From Phreatobacter stygius (GTDB lineage Bacteria; Pseudomonadota; Alphaproteobacteria; Rhizobiales; Phreatobacteraceae): DNA of 64,000 bases. A program made the position numbers and the translations under genes. Position 1 is the stretch's first letter, and the number at the start of each line of letters is the position of its first letter. The notes under the pieces are model-generated. The model searched no databases. It was not told the origin of the DNA and saw nothing but the letters and a program-made list of their open reading frames with translations. The stretch spans positions 1,488,001 to 1,552,000 of the forward strand of contig NZ_CP039690.1 in assembly GCF_005144885.1 (NCBI RefSeq). Direction: 5' to 3'. Shown piece by piece: positions 7,696 through 18,500 of the stretch.

Positions 7696-8222
7696 CACCG
7701 TGGCTCCGGCCTCGGCGGCGTCGCGCCCTCCAGCCGGCCGATCGCCCGCAGCTCGTGGTGCAGCGCCATGCGGTCGAGAGTGTCAAATGGCAGCACCGCG
7801 AAGACCGACAGGCGCGCTTTCAGATAGCGCGCGGCTGCGACGAAGGCCGCAGTCCTCTCCACCGTCGTGCCCTCGACGGCGGCCGGATCCTCGATGCCCC
7901 AATGCGCGGTTGCCGGGTGCCCTGGCCAGACCGGGCAGACCTCGCCCGCCGCGCTGTCGCAAACGGTGAAAATGAAATCCATCTCGGGCGCGCCGGGCGC
8001 CGCGAACTCGCTCCAGCTCTTCGAGCGCAGCCCTTCGGTCGGATAGCCGAAGGAGGCCAGCACCTGAAGCGCGAGCGGATTGACCTGCCCCTTCGGCGTG
8101 CTGCCGCCGGAGAAGGCGCGGAAGCGCCCCGCCCCATCCTTGTTGAGAATGACCTCCGCCAGGATCGAGCGGGCGGTATTGCCGGTGCACAGGAACAGGA
8201 CGTTGAAGACGCGGTCAGCCAT
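7695..8222 (-). CDS. arsC: Arsenate reductase, low-molecular-weight phosphatase (thioredoxin) family
   Basis: 175 residues with the phosphatase loop CTGNTARS (C12 to R18), then C88 and C96 in the segment that carries the redox pair of the pI258-type ArsC. These three cysteines let the enzyme reduce arsenate and regenerate through thioredoxin, so arsenate reduction is more likely than simple phosphatase activity. The HWGIEDPA segment after the pair is also typical. The start overlaps the arsR2 stop by 8 nt and the stop touches aqpS. The operon therefore carries two arsenate reductases of independent origin. Confidence 0.85.
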   Translation of the reverse strand: MADRVFNVLFLCTGNTARSILAEVILNKDGAGRFRAFSGGSTPKGQVNPLALQVLASFGYPTEGLRSKSWSEFAAPGAPEMDFIFTVCDSAAGEVCPVWPGHPATAHWGIEDPAAVEGTTVERTAAFVAAARYLKARLSVFAVLPFDTLDRMALHHELRAIGRLEGATPPRPEPR

Positions 8223-8571
8223 GGACGAGAACCTTCGGCGTGCAACACGGGGTCAGGTCTGCGATCAGCGGCGCGCACACCTCCGGCCGGCCACCGCAGC
8301 AATCTCTCAGCAGGAACAGCGTGAGTGCGTGAAAGCCTCCGAGGTCGGCGCGATAGAGGATCGAGCGGCTTTGCCGCTCGCCGATGATCAGGCCGGCGCG
8401 CGACAGGACCGCCAGATGCGCCGACATGGTGTTCTGCGGGACATCCATCAGGCGCGCCAGTTCGCCCGATGGCACGCCGTCGGGCTGGCGGCTGACCAGC
8501 AGTCGAAACGCTTCGAGACGGGTCGGCTGAGCCAAAGCGGCGAGCGCGAGAATGGCGGCTTCTGAATCCAT
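8215..8571 (-). CDS. arsR: ArsR-family repressor (arsR2)
   Basis: Winged-helix repressor of 118 residues heading arsC-aqpS-arsC. ALAQPTRLEAFRLL and QNTMSAHLAVLSRAGL mark the DNA-binding region. The classical ELCVCD metal site is absent; instead there is a C-terminal cluster C91, C92, C99, C109, C110, similar in place to the C95/C96/C102 site of Acidithiobacillus ArsR. The ATG at 8571 is needed to complete the first helix, yet a perfect 8-bp palindrome begins at the start codon, so transcription may start at or very near the ATG. No Shine-Dalgarno sequence is visible. Confidence 0.88.
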   Translation of the reverse strand: MDSEAAILALAALAQPTRLEAFRLLVSRQPDGVPSGELARLMDVPQNTMSAHLAVLSRAGLIIGERQSRSILYRADLGGFHALTLFLLRDCCGGRPEVCAPLIADLTPCCTPKVLVHG

Positions 8572-8593
8572 ATATCCGGATTATTGGATATAT
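8570..8593. promoter_or_regulatory. Palindromic ArsR2 operator over the start codon
   Basis: ATATATCC - 8 nt - GGATATAT, perfect 8-bp arms (8570-8577 and 8586-8593). The left arm includes two bases of the arsR2 start codon. The AT-rich dyad is typical in size for an ArsR dimer site and differs in sequence from the arsR1 sites, so the two repressors probably do not cross-regulate through the same box. Confidence 0.65.
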
Positions 8594-8884
8594 GTGACGT
8601 GTCGATGACGGTTCGCCTCCCGCGCCGATGGCGCGACACCGCGGGCAAGGGCATTCCCATCCGCAAGGCCACCGTCGAAAAAGTCCCCCGCGAGCGGCGA
8701 AACTACCCGTCCGGAGAGCTGGAAAGCCATTCCAGCGGCGGCCTCTCACCATCAGCGCCCATGGTGATGGATGATGACCGCACGTCAAAAGAAGTGGTAA
8801 CAGAGTGCAGGAGCCACCAGGCCAGGACTTCGATGTCGCGCAACAGGCATGGACGGTTAGCTGCCCCGGAGATGGACGCCGCCC
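8572..8884. other. Intergenic region arsR2 / type I exporter
   Basis: About 310 nt without a convincing gene; the open frame across it has no family features and an Arg/Ser-rich composition typical of GC-rich noise. Besides the ArsR2 operator it holds two small perfect hairpins: CTGGAA-5 nt-TTCCAG (8719-8735) and TCACCAT-8 nt-ATGGTGA (8746-8767). Neither is followed by a T-run. They mark the boundary between the metal block and the secretion module. Confidence 0.5.
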
Positions 8885-10708
8885 ATGGGCGGATCGCCGT
8901 TCGACCAGTCGCGGCCGGCGTCGGATCTGGCCGGGATGAGTGACGCCGGCGCCAGCACGGACCTGTTCGTCCGCTCGATCAAGCGCTCGCGCCAGGCGCT
9001 TCTGGCCATGGCGCTGTTCTCCGGCGCAATCAATATCCTGACCCTGACCGGCTCGCTGTTCATGCTGCAGGTCTATGACCGGGTGCTGCCGAGCCGCAGC
9101 ATCCCGACCCTTGCCGCCTTGGTGCTGATCGTGGCCCTGCTCTACGGCTTCCAGGTCGTGCTGGAGGCGATCCGCAGCCGCATGGTCGGGCGCATCGGCC
9201 GCCTGCTCGATGAGGACCTCTCGGCCGCGGCGTTCCGCTCGGTGGTGGCCTTGCCGTCGCGGACCGGGCCTGGCCAGGACCGCGTCGACTCGATCCGCGA
9301 TCTCGACCACGTCCGACAGTTCGTCGGCTCACAAGGCCCTGCGGCTTTTTTCGATCTGCCCTGGGTTCCGCTCTACGTCGCCATCTGCTTCCTGTTCCAT
9401 CCATGGCTCGGATGGCTGACCGTTGCCGGCGCGGCGATCGTCCTGGGGCTGACGCTGTGGGGCGAGTTCCGCACTCGCGCGGCCATCCTGCAATCGGCCC
9501 AGACCTCACAGCGCCGCCAGGCCGCCGTCGACAGCGGGCGCCGCAATGCCGAGGTTCTGGCGACGATGAACCTGACCCGCCAGATGGAACAACGTTTCGC
9601 CAAGACCAATCTGGAATTCCTGGATGCCCAGCAGACCGGCGTCGACCGATCAGCCGGCATCAGCGCGCTGGTGCGCGGCACGCGCATGCTGCTGCAATCG
9701 CTTGTGCTGGCTCTCGCCGCGTTTCTGGCGGTGCGCCAGGAGATCTCGGCGGGCACCATCATCGCGGCCTCCATCCTGTCGTCGCGGGCGCTGGCGCCGA
9801 TCGACCTTGCGGCCTCGCAATGGCGCCTCTTCCTTGGTGCTCGCCAGGCGGTGGCCCGGCTCCGGCACGCGCTGGTCCCGGCCAGAACGCCCGAACCGGT
9901 GACACGCCTGCCGACACCGAAGGACCAGCTCCTGGTCGATGCCGGTTTCGTCGCGCCGCCAGGCGCCAACCTGCCAATCGTCACCAACGTCGCTTTCACC
10001 GTGACGGCCGGTGACGGCCTCGGCATCGTCGGGCCGTCCGGCTCCGGCAAGACCACGCTGGCGCGCGCGATCACCGGCGTCTGGCCCTTGGCGCGCGGCG
10101 AGGTCACGCTGGATGGCGCCCCGCTCGGCCAGTACACCGCCGAGGACCGCGGCGCGGCGATCGGCTACCTGCCACAGGATGTCGACCTGTTCGATGGAAC
10201 CATTGCCGAGAACATCGCGCGCTTCGACCCGGAGCGGACCGACGACGCGATCGTGGCCGCCGCCCAGCTCGCCAATGTCCACGACCTCATCCTGAGGCTG
10301 CCACAGGGTTACGACACCCGGATCGGCGACGGTGAGCTCAAGCTCTCGGCCGGCCAGCGCCAGCGGATCGGCCTTGCCCGTGCGCTTTACCGCGACCCCT
10401 TTGTCGTCGTGCTGGACGAACCCTATTCCAATCTCGACGGCGAGGGTGATGCCGCCTTGAATGCGGCGCTGCTGGCGGTCCGGGCGCGCGGCGGCATCTT
10501 CGTCCTGATCGCCCATCGCCGTAGCGCCATCGGCGCCGTCAACAAGCTGGTCGCCATCCGCGACGGACGGCAGATCGCCTTTGGCCCGCGGGACGAGGTG
10601 CTGGCCAAGATTGCCGCCATGCAGCTCGGGGCACCGGCAACCCAGGCAACACCGGTCGCGCCGGCGCGGCAAAACCCGCAGGACGTCAAGGTGGTGGGCG
10701 ATGGCTGA
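8885..10708 (+). CDS. Type I secretion ABC exporter (PrtD/HlyB-like permease-ATPase)
   Basis: Inner-membrane exporter of up to 607 residues. The N-terminal half has the ABC transmembrane domain, starting with the FMLQVYDRVLPS segment typical of PrtD-type exporters. The C-terminal half is the ATPase: Walker A GPSGSGKT near residue 382, signature LSAGQRQR near 486, Walker B VVVLDEP near 507. There is no N-terminal peptidase or C39-like domain. An alternative ATG at 8936 (MSDAG) is possible; neither start has an ideal ribosome site. The next genes are the HlyD adaptor and a giant RTX protein, its expected substrate. The outer-membrane TolC partner is not in the window. Confidence 0.9.
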   Translation: MGGSPFDQSRPASDLAGMSDAGASTDLFVRSIKRSRQALLAMALFSGAINILTLTGSLFMLQVYDRVLPSRSIPTLAALVLIVALLYGFQVVLEAIRSRMVGRIGRLLDEDLSAAAFRSVVALPSRTGPGQDRVDSIRDLDHVRQFVGSQGPAAFFDLPWVPLYVAICFLFHPWLGWLTVAGAAIVLGLTLWGEFRTRAAILQSAQTSQRRQAAVDSGRRNAEVLATMNLTRQMEQRFAKTNLEFLDAQQTGVDRSAGISALVRGTRMLLQSLVLALAAFLAVRQEISAGTIIAASILSSRALAPIDLAASQWRLFLGARQAVARLRHALVPARTPEPVTRLPTPKDQLLVDAGFVAPPGANLPIVTNVAFTVTAGDGLGIVGPSGSGKTTLARAITGVWPLARGEVTLDGAPLGQYTAEDRGAAIGYLPQDVDLFDGTIAENIARFDPERTDDAIVAAAQLANVHDLILRLPQGYDTRIGDGELKLSAGQRQRIGLARALYRDPFVVVLDEPYSNLDGEGDAALNAALLAVRARGGIFVLIAHRRSAIGAVNKLVAIRDGRQIAFGPRDEVLAKIAAMQLGAPATQATPVAPARQNPQDVKVVGDG

Positions 10709-12017
10709 TCCCGGGAAAAAGCAAAACGCCACCGATCGCTCGATACGCAACCACGGCGCCCTCGGCATGCTCGTGATCTTCGGCCTGATGGGCAGTCTCG
10801 GCGTCTGGTCGGCCACCGCCAGCATTTCCGGCGCGGTGATCGCCTCCGGACAAGTCGCAGTCGAGTCCAGCGCCAAGAAGGTCCAGCACCCCGAAGGCGG
10901 CATCGTCGCCGAATTAAAGGTGCGCGAAGGCGACCGCGTCAGGGCCGGCGACCTGCTGATCCGGCTCGATGACACCATCCTGCGTGCCAATCTGTCGATC
11001 CTGGTCAAGACGCTGGACGAACTGACCGCCCAGGAGGCGCGGCTGGTCGCCGAGCGCAGCGGCACGCCATCGATCGTCTTCCCTGACGCCCTGTTGAAAC
11101 GCGCCGAAACCAACTTCGATGTCCGGGCCTCGATCGCCGGTCAGACCATCATCTTCGAGAGCCGCCGCGCAGTGCGCGCCTCCGCCAGGACACAGTTGAA
11201 CGAACAGGTCGCCCAGCTCGAGTCGGTGATCGAAGGCCTGACCGCCCAGCGCGCGGCCCGCGAGGAGGAGCTCAAGCTGATCGCCGAAGAGCTCCGCGGC
11301 GTCCGCGATCTCTACGCCAAAAATCTCGTGCCGCTGAACCGGGTCAATGCACTCGATCGCGACCGCACCAGGATCGACGGCGAACGGGGCAAGCTGATCG
11401 CCGACATTGCCGGCTCGCGCGGCTCGATCGCCGAGAAGAGAATCCAGATCCTCCGCCTCGACGACGATTTCCGCTCGGGCGTGGTCCAGGAATTGTCGGA
11501 GGCGCGCAACAAGATGAACGAGGCGATCGAACGCAAGATCGCCGCCGAGGACAGGTTGAGCCGGGTCGAGATTCGCGCCCCCGCCTCAGGCATGATCCAT
11601 CAGCTCAACGTCTTCACCGTCGGCGGCGTGATCGCGACGGGCGAAGTGGCGATGCTGATCGTGCCCGACAACGACAAGCTCGTCGTCGACGCGATGATCG
11701 AGCCGCAGGAGATCGAACATCTCCACCTCGGCCAGCAGGCCCAGGTCCGGTTCACCGGTTTTCCGGACCGCAATCTCAAGGATGCGACCGGCGAGGTCAT
11801 CGTCATCTCGCCGGACCTGGTCGAGGATCCGGCGACCCGTCGCCGCTTCTACAAGATCAAGCTGGCGGTGGTGCCGCCGATCGGCGCCAGCGGCCAGCCG
11901 CTGACCCTGGTCCCGGGAATGCCGGCTGAGGCCTTCATCATCAAGGGCGAGCGCACCGTCCTGGAATATCTGGTCAAGCCGATCGTCGATCAGATCCGGC
12001 GCGCATTCCGGGAGTGA
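10701..12017 (+). CDS. HlyD-family type I secretion adaptor
   Basis: Membrane-fusion protein of about 438 residues that bridges the ABC exporter to TolC. The start is the ATG at 10701, which overlaps the exporter by 8 nt; the longer frame is noise. One N-terminal membrane helix (about residues 20-45) is followed by a split lipoyl/barrel domain (HPEGGIVAELKVREGDRV...) and a long coiled coil, about residues 90-280, rich in Glu/Arg/Leu. The second lipoyl half and beta-barrel follow (IRAPASGMIHQL; LVPGMPAEAFI). The C-terminal EYLVKPIVDQI is typical of the HlyD/PrtE family. Confidence 0.9.
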   Translation: MADPGKKQNATDRSIRNHGALGMLVIFGLMGSLGVWSATASISGAVIASGQVAVESSAKKVQHPEGGIVAELKVREGDRVRAGDLLIRLDDTILRANLSILVKTLDELTAQEARLVAERSGTPSIVFPDALLKRAETNFDVRASIAGQTIIFESRRAVRASARTQLNEQVAQLESVIEGLTAQRAAREEELKLIAEELRGVRDLYAKNLVPLNRVNALDRDRTRIDGERGKLIADIAGSRGSIAEKRIQILRLDDDFRSGVVQELSEARNKMNEAIERKIAAEDRLSRVEIRAPASGMIHQLNVFTVGGVIATGEVAMLIVPDNDKLVVDAMIEPQEIEHLHLGQQAQVRFTGFPDRNLKDATGEVIVISPDLVEDPATRRRFYKIKLAVVPPIGASGQPLTLVPGMPAEAFIIKGERTVLEYLVKPIVDQIRRAFRE

Positions 12018-12018
12018 A

Positions 12019-12034
12019 CCGACCGCCGGGTCGG
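12019..12034 (+). terminator. Hairpin right after the hlyD stop
   Basis: CCGACC-GCCG-GGTCGG forms a perfect 6-bp GC-rich stem one base after the stop codon. There is no downstream T-run, so it may act as an mRNA 3' stabiliser or a weak terminator separating the exporter genes from the RTX gene. Confidence 0.35.
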
Positions 12035-12398
12035 CCCGCAGCCGGCGCGGCGATCCGGTTGCCGCCGACCGCTCGGGCGAACCAGGCCTGGCAACCTGAG
12101 AAGTGAGACTTACTCACCCGTTTGCTGCGATATTCCGAAGCGGAAGTGTCGTGCCGATGAAACAAAACTTAAACTGGCGCAAAAAATTTCAGGTTGAAGC
12201 GAAAGATTAGATCATCAAGACTTGCCTGCGCAAAAGCCAGACCTTAGGGTTGTGGGCCGCGTTCGTGTGCGCGGTGCAGGCGCAACGGCCCGCTTGGGCT
12301 CCGTCATGCCTGTCTTAGCCTGCTATGCGATGCTGCTCTTGCATGCACCCGAATCTGCCGAGCCGGCTACGCCTCAGCCGGTGCGAAAGGACTGAGTG

Positions 12399-12479
12399 AT
12401 GACGCAGCTCACCAATCCCGACGACGAGACCGACGGCGGTTCGCTCGAACGCGACGGCGCCAGCGGCGTGAGCCACTGA
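12399..12479 (+). CDS. Possible 26-residue small protein
   Basis: ATG at 12399 preceded by GAAAGGA (12384-12390) at suitable spacing; the frame runs 26 codons to TGA. The peptide is acidic and polar (MTQLTNPDDETDGG...), with no signal sequence or membrane segment. It lies in the leader region of the RTX gene. It could be a real small protein, a leader peptide that tunes RTX expression, or chance. Confidence 0.3.
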   Translation: MTQLTNPDDETDGGSLERDGASGVSH

Positions 12480-12574
12480 CGACCGCCTGTGAGCTGGACG
12501 CGACGATCCGGCAGCGTGCGACCGTCACAGCCACATGAAACGCATTCATGACGTTGGCTTATGGGGAGGGGATC

Positions 12575-15500
12575 GTGAGCTCATCCAATAGAACCGTGCT
12601 GTCGATCCCGTTGCAGGGCGGCGAGGTCGACGCCTTTCTGTTTGTCGATCCGCGCGTCGCGGGCTGGCGCAGCCTCACGGCCGATCTCCCACCCGCCATC
12701 CGTATCATCGTGCTCGATGCCGCTATTGATGGCGTGACGCAAATCGCAGCCGCGCTGCAAGACGCGCGCGGCCTTGCCGCCATCCATATTCTTTCGCATG
12801 GGACCGAGGCGGACATCCATGTCGGCGTCAACGGCCTGACCGCCGAAAATCTCCCCGGCTATGCCGCCGAGCTCGCGATGATCGGGGCCTCGCTGCGCCC
12901 GGATGGCGATATCCTCATCTACGGCTGCGAAGTCGGGAGCGGGTCGAAAGGCCGGGATTTCATCGAAGGCATTGCGGACCTCACCGGCGCATCGGTTGCC
13001 GCTTCCGCGGGTTTGACTGGCGCGATCGATCTCGGTGGAGACTGGCACCTTGGCGTGCGGGTTGGTGCCCCAACGACGGCGCTGTTCGTCGGCCAGCAAG
13101 CGCGCAATGCCTATGCCGGATTGCTCGCCGTCAAATTCACCAGCGGTGACAACTCCACCTTCCCGGAGCCCGTAGCCGGCAGCCGCGCAGTCGTCGGAGA
13201 TTTCGACAACGACGGCGACGACGACATTCTCTATCAGACCGCCGGCAATGGCACTCCTTTCGAGTATGCCAGGAGCAACGGCGACGGCACGTTTACGATT
13301 CTGCCGCTAGCGAGCTCGCCCTTTGCCGGCCTGACGCTGCCGGATCACACCGGCACGAACTATTATCATGCCGACTTCGATGGCGATGGTGACCTTGATC
13401 TCCTGGCGGCGGTCAATGGCGCAACCGGCAGCTATTTCCGCAACAACGGCGGCACCTTCAGCGCCCAATCCAGCGCGACCTTTCCGTCTCCGGGGGCCGC
13501 TGGCCGTATGGTCGCCGGAGATTTCGACGGCGATGGCGACGCCGATATTCTCTACCAGACCGTCGGCAATGGCACCCCTTTTGCGTACGCCAGGAGCAAT
13601 GGCGACGGCACGTTTACGAGTTTGCCGCAATCGAGTTCGCCGTTTGCCGGACTGACGCTGCCGGACAATGGCGGTGGAACCCATTTTCTTGCCGATTTTG
13701 ACGGCGACGGCGACGAGGACCTCTGGGCGGCCGTCGCAGGGGCCAATGGCAGCTACTTTCGCAATGACGGCGGCACATTCGTCGACGCCGACGAATCGAC
13801 TTTCCCTTTGCTTGCGACCGCGAGCCGTATCGTCGTCGCCGATTTCGACAGCGACGGCGATGTCGACATCCTCTACCAGGTCGCAGGCAACGGAAGTGCC
13901 ATCGAATACGCCAGGAGCAACGGCAACGGCACGTTCACCATTCAGTCGCAGGCGGCTTCGCCGTTTGCCGGGTTGAGCCTGCCGAACATCGCTGGGGCGG
14001 GCTTCTACCATCCCGGGGATTTCGACGGCGACGGCGACATCGACCTCATCGCGGGCGTGAGCAGCGCGCCGGACAGCTATTTCGTCCAAGGCGGAGACGG
14101 CGACGGTGCGCCTCCGCAACTGGTTTCCAGCACGCCGGCCGACAACGCCACCGGCATTTCGCCGACCGCGAATATCACGCTGGCCTTCAGCGAGACCGTC
14201 AATGCCGGGGCCGGCAACATCTATTTGCGCCGCAGCTCGGACGATGCGCTGATCGAAACCATTTCCGCTTCGGACGGGTCGAAGATCTCCGGGATTGGCA
14301 CGGCGACGGTTACGATCAATCCGGCAACCACGCTGGCGGGGCTGACAGGCTATTACCTGACCTTCGACCTGGACGCTTTCGTCGACACCGACGGCGTCGG
14401 TTTCGGCCGGTCGAACGGCGTGGTGCGCGAGGCGATCACCGACAAGACCTTTCTCAACTTCACGACGGCCGTCCCCAATATCTCGCCCACGCTCGGCAAC
14501 GTGAACGGCGACACGGCCGCCTTTACCGAGGAAGGCGGCGCCGTTCTGCTTGACGCAAGCGGCAATGCCACGGTCGCCGATCCGGATTCCGCCAATTTCG
14601 ACGGCGGTACGGTGACAGTGGCGATCACCGGCAACCGGGTGGTGGGCGAGGATGTCCTTGGCATCGCCAACCAAGGAACCGGTCCGGGGCAGATCGGGCT
14701 GTCCGGCGGCAATGTCACTTTTGGCGGCGTCACGATCGGTGCATTCACCGGCGGCAGCGGCGCCAATGATCTCGTCGTCACGCTGGATTCCGATGCGACC
14801 CCCGCCGCGGTGCAGGCGCTGGTGCGCGCGCTGACCTACAACAACACAAATGCGGGCAATCCCTCGACCAATAGCCGCACGATCAGCATCGTCGTCACGG
14901 ATGGCGATGGCGGCGCCAGTTCTGCCGCGACGGTGACGGTGGGCGTGACCGCCGTCGACGATGTCCATACCGGTGGTGTCTCGATCTCGGGCACGGCGGC
15001 GGAGGATCAGGTATTGACCGCCGTCTCGACGCTCGCCGATCCCGACGGCCTCGGCACCCTGCACTATCAGTGGCAGCGAGACGCCGGCTCGGGCTTCGTC
15101 AATGTCGGTATCGACCAGGCGACCTATGGGCTCGGCGATGCCGACGTCGGCGCGACCGTCCGGGTCGTCGTCAGCTATACCGATGGCGGCGGCACGGCCG
15201 AGAGCGAGACCAGCGCCGCGACGGCCATTGTCAGCGGCGTCAACGACCCCCATACCGGTGGCGCCGCGATCACCGGCACAACCACCGAAGACCAGGTGCT
15301 GACCGCGGTCTCGACGCTGGCCGACCCCGACGGCCTTGGGGGCCTGCACTTTCAGTGGCAGCGCAACGCGGGCTCGGGCTATGTCAATGTCGGCACCGAC
15401 CAGTCGACCTATACGCTCGGCGATGCCGATGTCGGCGCGATCGTCCGGGTGGTGGTCAGCTATGTCGACGGCCAGGGCTTTGCCGAATCCGCGACCAGCG

Positions 15501-18500
15501 CGGCGACCGCGGCCATCGCCAATGTCAACGACCCGCACACCGGCGGCGCCGCCATTACCGGCACGGCGGCCGACGACCAGGTGCTGACCGCCGTCTCGAC
15601 CCTGGCCGACCTCGATGGCCTCGGCACGCTGCACTACCAGTGGCAGCGCGACGCAGGTTCCGGCTACGTCAATGTCGGCACCGACCAGGCGACCTACGGG
15701 CTCACCGATGCCGATGTCGGCGCGATCGTCCGGGTGGTGATCAGCTATACCGACGGTGGCGGTTCCCCCGAAAGCGCGACCAGTGCCGCGACCGCCGCCA
15801 TCACCGATGTCAATGACCCGCCGACCGGTGGCGTTTCGATCTCAGGCACGTCGACCGAGAACCAGGTGCTGACCGCCGATCCCACGACGCTCAGCGATGG
15901 CGACGGCCTTGGGGTCCTGCACTACCAGTGGCAGCGCAACACAGGCTCGGGTTTCGTCAATGTCGGCACCGACCAGGCGACCTATACACTCGGCGACGCC
16001 GATGTCGGTGGGCTCGTCCGGGTCGTGGTCAGCTATATCGACGGCCAGGGCACGGCCGAAAGCGTGACCAGTGCCGCCACCACGGCGATCAGCGGTGTCA
16101 ACGATCCCCATACCGGTAGCGCCTCGATCACGGGCAGCGCGGTCGAAGACCAGGTGCTGACCGCCGTCTCGACGCTTGCCGACGCCGACGGCCTTGGGAT
16201 CTTGCACTACCAGTGGCAGCGCGACACGGGTTCGGGCTACGTCAATGTCGGCACCGACCAGTCGACCTATACGCTCGGCGACGCCGATGTCGGCGGGATC
16301 GTCCGGGTGGTGATCAGCTATGCCGACGGCCAGGGCTTTGCCGAATCCACGACCAGCGCCGCGACCGCGGCGATTGCCAATATCAACGATGCCCCGACCG
16401 GCAACGTTGCGATCTCCGGCACGACGACCGAGAACCAGCTCCTGGCCACCGTCTCGACGCTGGCCGATGGCGACGGCCTCGGCACGCTGCATTACCAGTG
16501 GCAGCGCGACACGGGCTCGGGCTACGTCGATACAGGTGCCGCAGACCAGGCGACCTATACGCTCGGCGACGCCGATGTCGGCGCGACCATCAGGGTGGTG
16601 GTCGTCTATACCGATGGCGGCGGCACCGCCGAGAGCGCGACCAGCGCCGCCACGGCCCCCATCAGCGGCGTCAACGATCCCCATACCGGCGCTGCCTCGA
16701 TCACCGGCACAACCACCGAAGACCAGGTGTTGACCGCGGTCTCGACGCTCGCAGATGTCGACGGCCTGGGAGCTCTGCACTACCAGTGGCAGCGCGACTC
16801 GGGCTCGGGCTTTGCAAATGTCGGTGCTGACCAGGCGAGCTATACACTCGGCGACGCCGATGTCGGCGCGATCATGCGGGTGGTCGTCAGCTATGTCGAC
16901 GGCCAGGGCTTTGCCGAATCCGCGACCAGTGCGACGACCGCCGCGATCGCCAATATCAACGATGCCCCGACCGGCAACGTCACCATCACCGGCACGGTGG
17001 CCGACGGCCAGGTGCTGACCGCCGACACCGCGGCGCTCAGCGATGCCGACGGCCTCGGCACGCTGCACTATCAGTGGCAGCGCGACTCGGGTTCCGGCTT
17101 CGTCAATGTCGGCGCCGACCAGGCGACCTATGGGCTTGACGACGTCGATGTCGGGGCGATCATCCGGGTGGTCGTCAGCTATACCGACGGCCGCGGCACC
17201 GCCCAGGCCAAGACCAGCACCGCGACCGCTCCCGTTGCCGATGTCAACGACCCGCATACCGGCGGCGTTGCGATATCAGGCACGGCCACCGAAGACCAAG
17301 TGCTGACCGCCACCTCGACGCTGGCCGATCCCGATGGCCTCGGGGCCCTGCATTACCAGTGGCAGCGCGACTCGGGTTCGGGCTTCACCAATGTCGGCCT
17401 CGACCAGGCGACCTATGGGCTCGGTGACGCCGATGTCGGCGCGGTCGTCCGGGTCGTCGTCAGCTATGTCGATGGCACTGGCACCGCCGAAAGCGCGACC
17501 AGTGCCTCGACCGGCATCATTGCCAATGTCAACGATGCGCCGGTCGCGGCGAATGATGCGGCGAGCGTCGGTCAGTTCCTGTCGACCAGCGGCTCGGTCA
17601 GGACCAACGACACCGATGTCGACAACCCGACCGGCAGCCTGACGGTGACCAATGTCGCCTTCAACACGACGCATGTGAACCAGACAGTGGTCGCCGGCGG
17701 CACGGTGGTGACCGGCGCCTACGGCCACCTGACCATCCACCCCGACGGGAGCTATTCCTATAGTGCCGATAGCGGGGCGTTCCCCAGCCCCGGCGCCACC
17801 GACATCTTCGACTACACGATCACCGATCCCAGTGGCGCGTCCTCGACGGCGCGACTGACGGTGTCGGTCAGCGGTTCGTCGACCGGCGACGACAATCCCA
17901 ACATCATCATTGGCACCGGCCAGCCCGAGACCTTGACCGGCCGGGGCGGCGACGACGCGCTTTATGGCGGTGGCGGCAATGACACGCTCGACGGCGGCGA
18001 CGGCAACGACCTCCTGGCCGGCGGGGCCGGCGGCGACATTCTCAGCGGCGGCGCGGGCAATGACACCGCCGACTACTCGGCGTCCAACGCGCCGCTGAAC
18101 GCTTCTCTGCTGCTCAACATGGTCACCGGTGGCGATGCCACGGGCGATCAGCTCCGGAGCATCGAGAGCATCACCGGCACCGCCTTCAGCGACCAGATCT
18201 TCGGCAGTGCCGGAACCAATGTCCTGTCGGGCGCCGGCGGCGACGATTACATCTTCGGCTTCACCGGCGACGACACCCTGAACGGCGGCGCGGGCCAGGA
18301 CAGGCTCGTCGGCGGTTCCGGCACCAATATCCTCAACGGCGACGACGGCAACGACCAGCTGTTCGGTTACGAGGGCAATGACCTCATCAATGGCGGCGCC
18401 GGCAACGACTATCTGAACGGCGGCACCGGCCGCGACACTTTCGTCATGCGCAACGGCACGGGCGGCGACCAGATCGCCGACTTCGAGGCAGGCGCCGGCC

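Larger units (their letters stand above)
12018..12574. other. Long leader region upstream of the RTX gene
   Basis: About 550 nt between hlyD and the giant RTX gene. It has an AT-rich centre (about 12110-12230), unusual for this window and a likely promoter zone for the RTX gene, although I cannot name clear -35/-10 hexamers. A 26-codon frame with a ribosome site lies at 12399-12479. Confidence 0.45.

Noticed and set aside
8584-8943. 119-residue plus-strand frame between arsR2 and the exporter
   Set aside because: Arg/Ser-rich without motifs, starts inside the ArsR2 operator and overlaps the exporter start.
14957-17530. CRISPR or satellite array
   Set aside because: Period is 285/288 bp, in frame, with conserved protein modules and no spacers.
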